From Faecalicatena orotica (lineage in GTDB: Bacteria; Bacillota; Clostridia; Lachnospirales; Lachnospiraceae): 64,000 bases of DNA. The stretch is taken from assembly GCF_003149245.1 (NCBI RefSeq), contig NZ_QGDL01000021.1:1-64000 (forward strand), given 5' to 3'. This document shows positions 60,797 through 64,000 of this stretch, piece by piece (position 1 is the stretch's first letter; each line of letters starts with the position of its first letter). The notes below the pieces were generated by a model. It was not told where the DNA came from and did no database searches. It saw only the letters and a list, made by a program, of their open reading frames with translations. A program made the position numbers and the translations under genes.

Positions 60797-61375
60797 TCAG
60801 CTCTCTTCTAAAATTCCTAATTTTGATTTAAATTTCTTTTCTAAAATTAAGAGATCTTTTTTTCTGTCTCGCAATTTTTTTACGGGAATTCCTGCGTATA
60901 TAGACCATGCGCATGTGCTTTTGCTAATAAAGGAAAAAGCTCCAAAGGAGCCGCCCTCTTTAATTATACATCCGGGTAAAACAACACTTGTTGACCCAAT
61001 AATCACATGCTTTCCAATATAAACCTGCTTACTGCATACCTTTTTGAAATCATGCGGAATCATTGGATTTGTCATCGTTTCACCGGAATAGTCATCTGTT
61101 ATACTGTAAATAGATACTCTTGAAGAGATGTTTGCAAAATCTTCAATTTCAATACCATCAGAGCCGCCATATAAAGCCGAGTATGCGGCTATATGAACAA
61201 AGTTTTTTATTGTAATCTTACCACTTAAAATACAGAAGTCATCTATTCTAACATCATTACCAATTGTCATTTTCTCTGGACTGTAAATGCTAGATTTTTT
61301 ACTAATATATACATTCTCACCAACAGATTTAAATCCAATTGCTGCTAATTCCTTGTTTGTGTAAAAACTATTCAT
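60797..61375 (-). CDS. Hexapeptide-repeat (LbH) acetyltransferase
   Basis: This 192-residue protein has repeated isoleucine-rich hexapeptides forming a left-handed beta helix (about 20-160) with VYIGKHVIIGSTSVVLPGC. Next to an aminotransferase such proteins N-acetylate an amino-sugar nucleotide (FdtC/QdtC-like). The ATG follows AGAGGTG. Confidence 0.85.
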   Translation of the reverse strand: MNSFYTNKELAAIGFKSVGENVYISKKSSIYSPEKMTIGNDVRIDDFCILSGKITIKNFVHIAAYSALYGGSDGIEIEDFANISSRVSIYSITDDYSGETMTNPMIPHDFKKVCSKQVYIGKHVIIGSTSVVLPGCIIKEGGSFGAFSFISKSTCAWSIYAGIPVKKLRDRKKDLLILEKKFKSKLGILEES

Positions 61376-61394
61376 TTAACACCTCTAAATTTAG

Positions 61395-62513
61395 TCACTC
61401 AACCTTACAGCTAAGGATAATTTCACATATTCTATCTACGTTTTCCAACTCAAGATCTGCATATAATGGCAGCGTCAATACTCGCTTACTAATATGTAAT
61501 GCAACCGGGGTCTTATCCGGAGCATATTTCCCATGAAAACAGTCAAAAAAATTAGTTAATGGGGAAAAGTACTTTCGTGCACAAATACCATTTTCGGCTA
61601 AAACAGAAAACACTTCATTACGCGTTGCGCCAAATTTTTTTTCATCTATTATTATAGGGAAATAGGCATAATTAGTCTCTACATTCTCCTGAATAGGATT
61701 CAACTGGATTCCTTCAATATCATACAAATACGTTCTATAACGGGCAACAACAATCTTTCTTTTCTCAATTTCTTCCTCAAGATGACGCAAATTGCAAATT
61801 CCCATTGCTGCGCAGAATTCGTTCATTTTTGCATTAGCACCTACGCCGTCCACAACTTCAGGTCCACGAATCCCAAAATTCTTTAATCGATATAACTCAA
61901 GTCCGAATTCTTTGTCCTTAAAGCAAGCTGCACCGCCTTCAATTGAATTAAATACCTTTGTAGCATGGAAACTGAAACAAGATACATCACCATAAGATCC
62001 TATTCCCTTGCCTTTATACTTAATTCCAAATGTATGTGCGGCATCATAGATTACTTTCAAGCTATATTTATTAGCAATCTTTTGAATTTTCTCAATATTA
62101 CAAATATTTCCATACACATGCACAGGCATAATTGCAACCGTTCTATCTGTAATCAAATCCTCAATTTTGTCCACATTGATTGTGAAATCAACAGGATTTA
62201 TGTCGCAAAATACAGGCTCCAGACCATTTCGAACAATAGCGTGTGTTGTAGATGCAAATGTGAATGGCGTTGTAATTATTTCAGAGCCCAACGGAAACTT
62301 TAATGCTTGGATGGATAATTCAATAGCCATATGTCCATTTGTAAACATATCAATATTGGGAACAGCAAGATAATCTTTCAACAATCCCATTAGCTGCTGA
62401 TGTTTCGGTCCCATATTGGTCAACCAATGTGAATCCCAAATCCCCTTAATTTCTTCAATGTATTCTTCCAGACTCGGCATAGATGATTGAGTAACTAAAA
62501 TTTGTTTATCCAT
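61395..62513 (-). CDS. DegT/DnrJ/EryC1 sugar aminotransferase
   Basis: This 372-residue PLP enzyme has FTNGHMAIELSIQAL at the cofactor site, YDAAHTFG, and the lysine motif SFHATKVFN. It would aminate a nucleotide keto-sugar (for example toward 3-amino-3,6-dideoxyhexoses), followed by the acetyltransferase encoded 19 bases downstream. The ATG follows AAGGAG. The dehydratase and isomerase for the keto-sugar are not in this window. Confidence 0.92.
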   Translation of the reverse strand: MDKQILVTQSSMPSLEEYIEEIKGIWDSHWLTNMGPKHQQLMGLLKDYLAVPNIDMFTNGHMAIELSIQALKFPLGSEIITTPFTFASTTHAIVRNGLEPVFCDINPVDFTINVDKIEDLITDRTVAIMPVHVYGNICNIEKIQKIANKYSLKVIYDAAHTFGIKYKGKGIGSYGDVSCFSFHATKVFNSIEGGAACFKDKEFGLELYRLKNFGIRGPEVVDGVGANAKMNEFCAAMGICNLRHLEEEIEKRKIVVARYRTYLYDIEGIQLNPIQENVETNYAYFPIIIDEKKFGATRNEVFSVLAENGICARKYFSPLTNFFDCFHGKYAPDKTPVALHISKRVLTLPLYADLELENVDRICEIILSCKVE

Positions 62514-62524
62514 ATCGTAACTCC

Positions 62525-63433
62525 TTATGCTAAACTATACATTTCTGTTATCTTATTTAAAATCTGTATATCGAATGTCTCTTTCCCACCCCATTCATAC
62601 TCAAATCCATTTTCATCTGTACAGACATTTTCCTTTGTCTGATTCAAATGTGCTATACAGGAGCAGTTGCCCAAATATCTTGCCCAAAGCGAAAACGTTG
62701 ACCCTGAAGCAATAATTATTTTACTTCTCGACAACGCTAGTATATCTGATATACTATTTCCAAATGTAATCTGTCTAACATTTGGTATTTTAATCAACGT
62801 TTCCAGTTCCTCATCTTTTCCGTCAGAAAAAATATTAAAAGAAATGCCAGGGCATTCCTTATTGATTATTTTTACAACATCCATATACCAGTCAATAGGG
62901 GTACTTGTATTTACACAGTTGACATTATTTAAATCTGTATAATTTTTTGAAAAATCGCCTAATCGAATATGTATATTAATTTCATTTTTAAAATCATGAG
63001 TTAAATAGCTGTTATTTTTAGGATGAAGTGTACTGGCTATCAGTCTATTTACAAAATCTCTCTTATCCAAAATATCGGATAAAGTCATACTACATTCATC
63101 ATAAATATATACTTGTTTACGTCCAGACTTAATTTCTTCTCTATTCTTGATTTTTTCACAAAACGTTAAGGCTACCAACTTATTGAAACCTGCCACCTGA
63201 GTTTTAGACGGTCTAAACAACCCTGAATAGAATCTTTTATCTTTTTCTTTCCTTAACCATGGACCAATTTTTATAGATGGCCAGGTGGGAAAGATCAAAT
63301 CTGCACCTAATTCATCAGCTAAAATTGCTGCCTTAGAATAGGTAAACAATAAATTACCAAGTCCAGATCCCCCAAGTCTTACTATTCCACAATCTAAATT
63401 TGATAGCTTTGGATATAAATACAACATAACCAT
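62525..63433 (-). CDS. Fucosyltransferase-like glycosyltransferase (GT11/GT23-like)
   Basis: This protein of about 302 residues has GGSGLGNLLFTYSKAAILADELG near the start, INIHIRLGDFSKNY (donor-binding HxRxGD-like), FNIFSDGKDEE and SGSTFSLWARYL. The order parallels alpha-1,2-fucosyltransferases, but the match is weaker than at 48528. The start is uncertain among GTG 63439, ATG 63433 and ATG 63427; GAGGGTGGG lies just upstream. Confidence 0.7.
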   Translation of the reverse strand: MVMLYLYPKLSNLDCGIVRLGGSGLGNLLFTYSKAAILADELGADLIFPTWPSIKIGPWLRKEKDKRFYSGLFRPSKTQVAGFNKLVALTFCEKIKNREEIKSGRKQVYIYDECSMTLSDILDKRDFVNRLIASTLHPKNNSYLTHDFKNEINIHIRLGDFSKNYTDLNNVNCVNTSTPIDWYMDVVKIINKECPGISFNIFSDGKDEELETLIKIPNVRQITFGNSISDILALSRSKIIIASGSTFSLWARYLGNCSCIAHLNQTKENVCTDENGFEYEWGGKETFDIQILNKITEMYSLA

Positions 63434-63474
63434 ACCCACCCTCTTTTCTACATTAATATGTATTTGACTTCCTT

Positions 63475-64000
63475 CTACAAATAACGTGCGGATTTAAAAA
63501 GTCTTCTATAACACCAGCAAATTATCAAAATCGTAAACGGGTAAAATAGTCCAAAGAAATGGTTACTAAAAAACATTTCTATTGCTGCCTGTGATACTAC
63601 AGCATACATTGCAACATGATAAGCCGAATACGTCTTTCTATAATTATTATAAATACGACCTACAAACCACCCCAGAAAACAAGATCCTATCATAGATCCC
63701 CAATAGCCAAAATCTTTAAATAAAACGGTAATATATGTAAATGTATTAAAACTAGATCTTGGAGTTAATACATAGAGATCAGCAAAATAGCCATCCAATT
63801 GAAGCCAGGATATTAAAGGTTTTAACATCCACAAACCATATGTTCGTGTGTTTTGCGTTTCCAGCACATACTGGACATTGTTCCATGCCGATGTCAAATA
63901 TATATATGGAAATCTGAGCGCGGGTAATCCATTCCAGTCAATACTTTTTGCATAATAATCATTTTTATTATAATAATAGTCTTTAATTGCAGTTACAAAA
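63475..64000 (-). CDS. Wzy-type polymerase, C-terminal part (cut by window edge)
   Basis: The frame is open from the window end down to a stop at 63475, giving about 175 residues of a longer membrane protein. DWNGLPALRFPYIYLTSAWN, near the start of the visible part, lies in an extracytoplasmic loop. Three hydrophobic helices follow (about 85-175), the end of an oligosaccharide polymerase. An apparent TTG start at 63897 is inside the frame and is not the real start. It suggests that the minus-strand cluster makes its own repeat-unit polymer. Confidence 0.7.
   Translation of the reverse strand, partial: FVTAIKDYYYNKNDYYAKSIDWNGLPALRFPYIYLTSAWNNVQYVLETQNTRTYGLWMLKPLISWLQLDGYFADLYVLTPRSSFNTFTYITVLFKDFGYWGSMIGSCFLGWFVGRIYNNYRKTYSAYHVAMYAVVSQAAIEMFFSNHFFGLFYPFTILIICWCYRRLFKSARYL

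Noticed and set aside
63895-63897. TTG as the start of the last polymerase gene
   Set aside because: The frame is open to the window end and codes for a conserved polymerase-like segment upstream of it, so it is internal.
1-64000. tRNA, rRNA, prophage or conjugative genes
   Set aside because: No such sequence or gene set was recognised; transfer signs are limited to the two insertion sequences and the AT-rich capsule region.

Overview
This window looks like chromosome of a gut-type Clostridia, most likely Lachnospiraceae. The grounds are gene content and style: membrane-anchored GH3/GH2 glycosidases, AgrA/AgrC-like LytTR/GHKL pairs, a BlaI/BlaR1 pair, a class B sortase with an SPKTG substrate, strong AGGAGG ribosome binding sites, TTG starts and low to moderate GC. 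No rRNA or tRNA gene was seen. I do not name a species.

Layout. (1) 1-210: the 5' end of an IS1634-type transposase runs off the left edge. (2) 459-10573: a tightly overlapping operon encoding a type III-D CRISPR effector of the fused III-Dv style: Cas6, a DUF6602-like putative PD-(D/E)XK protein, an HD-less Cas10, a Cas7-Cas5-Cas11-like fusion, a double Cas7, Csx19 and a large Cas7 with an insertion. A short array (10762-11125) follows, with repeats resembling type I-C repeats. There is no cas1/cas2 here. (3) 11125-20451: a decayed sigma-54 activator, an XRE regulator, a Fic protein, a LytTR/GHKL pair with a domain-permuted GH3, and an AbiE toxin-antitoxin pair. Type III-D, Fic and AbiE together give this side the look of a defence region. 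(4) 20547-32292: a cyclophilin lipoprotein, BlaI/BlaR1-like genes, a second permuted GH3, a small membrane protein, a GH2 enzyme, a GtrA-like protein and a second LytTR/GHKL pair. (5) 32293-37719: a consensus promoter, a 12-codon leader ORF and two terminator hairpins precede a MutS2 paralogue without a Smr domain. GNAT, an ABC exporter and a MerR regulator follow, with a MerR-type 19-bp-spacer promoter before the ABC genes.

(6) 37937-56269: a Wzx/Wzy capsule or exopolysaccharide locus on the + strand. Its start is unusual: chain-length protein, class B sortase, LCP ligase and an SPKTG surface protein come before the phosphatase, kinase and initiating sugar transferase. From about 44.8 kb the DNA becomes clearly AT-richer and holds the strain-variable genes: GT4 enzymes, pyruvyl transferase, alpha-1,2-fucosyltransferase, Wzy, LicD, Wzx, a TagD-like cytidylyltransferase and an Fe-S/F420-type protein. 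(7) 56480-57981: a complete IS256-family element with terminal inverted repeats and an 8-9 bp target duplication. (8) 57998-64000: a second, convergent, minus-strand polysaccharide cluster with its own flippase, acyltransferase, aminotransferase/acetyltransferase pair, fucosyltransferase-like GT and a polymerase that runs off the right edge.

The two most interesting systems are the type III-D operon with its embedded DUF6602-like gene, and the Smr-less MutS2 paralogue behind what looks like a translation-sensing attenuator.
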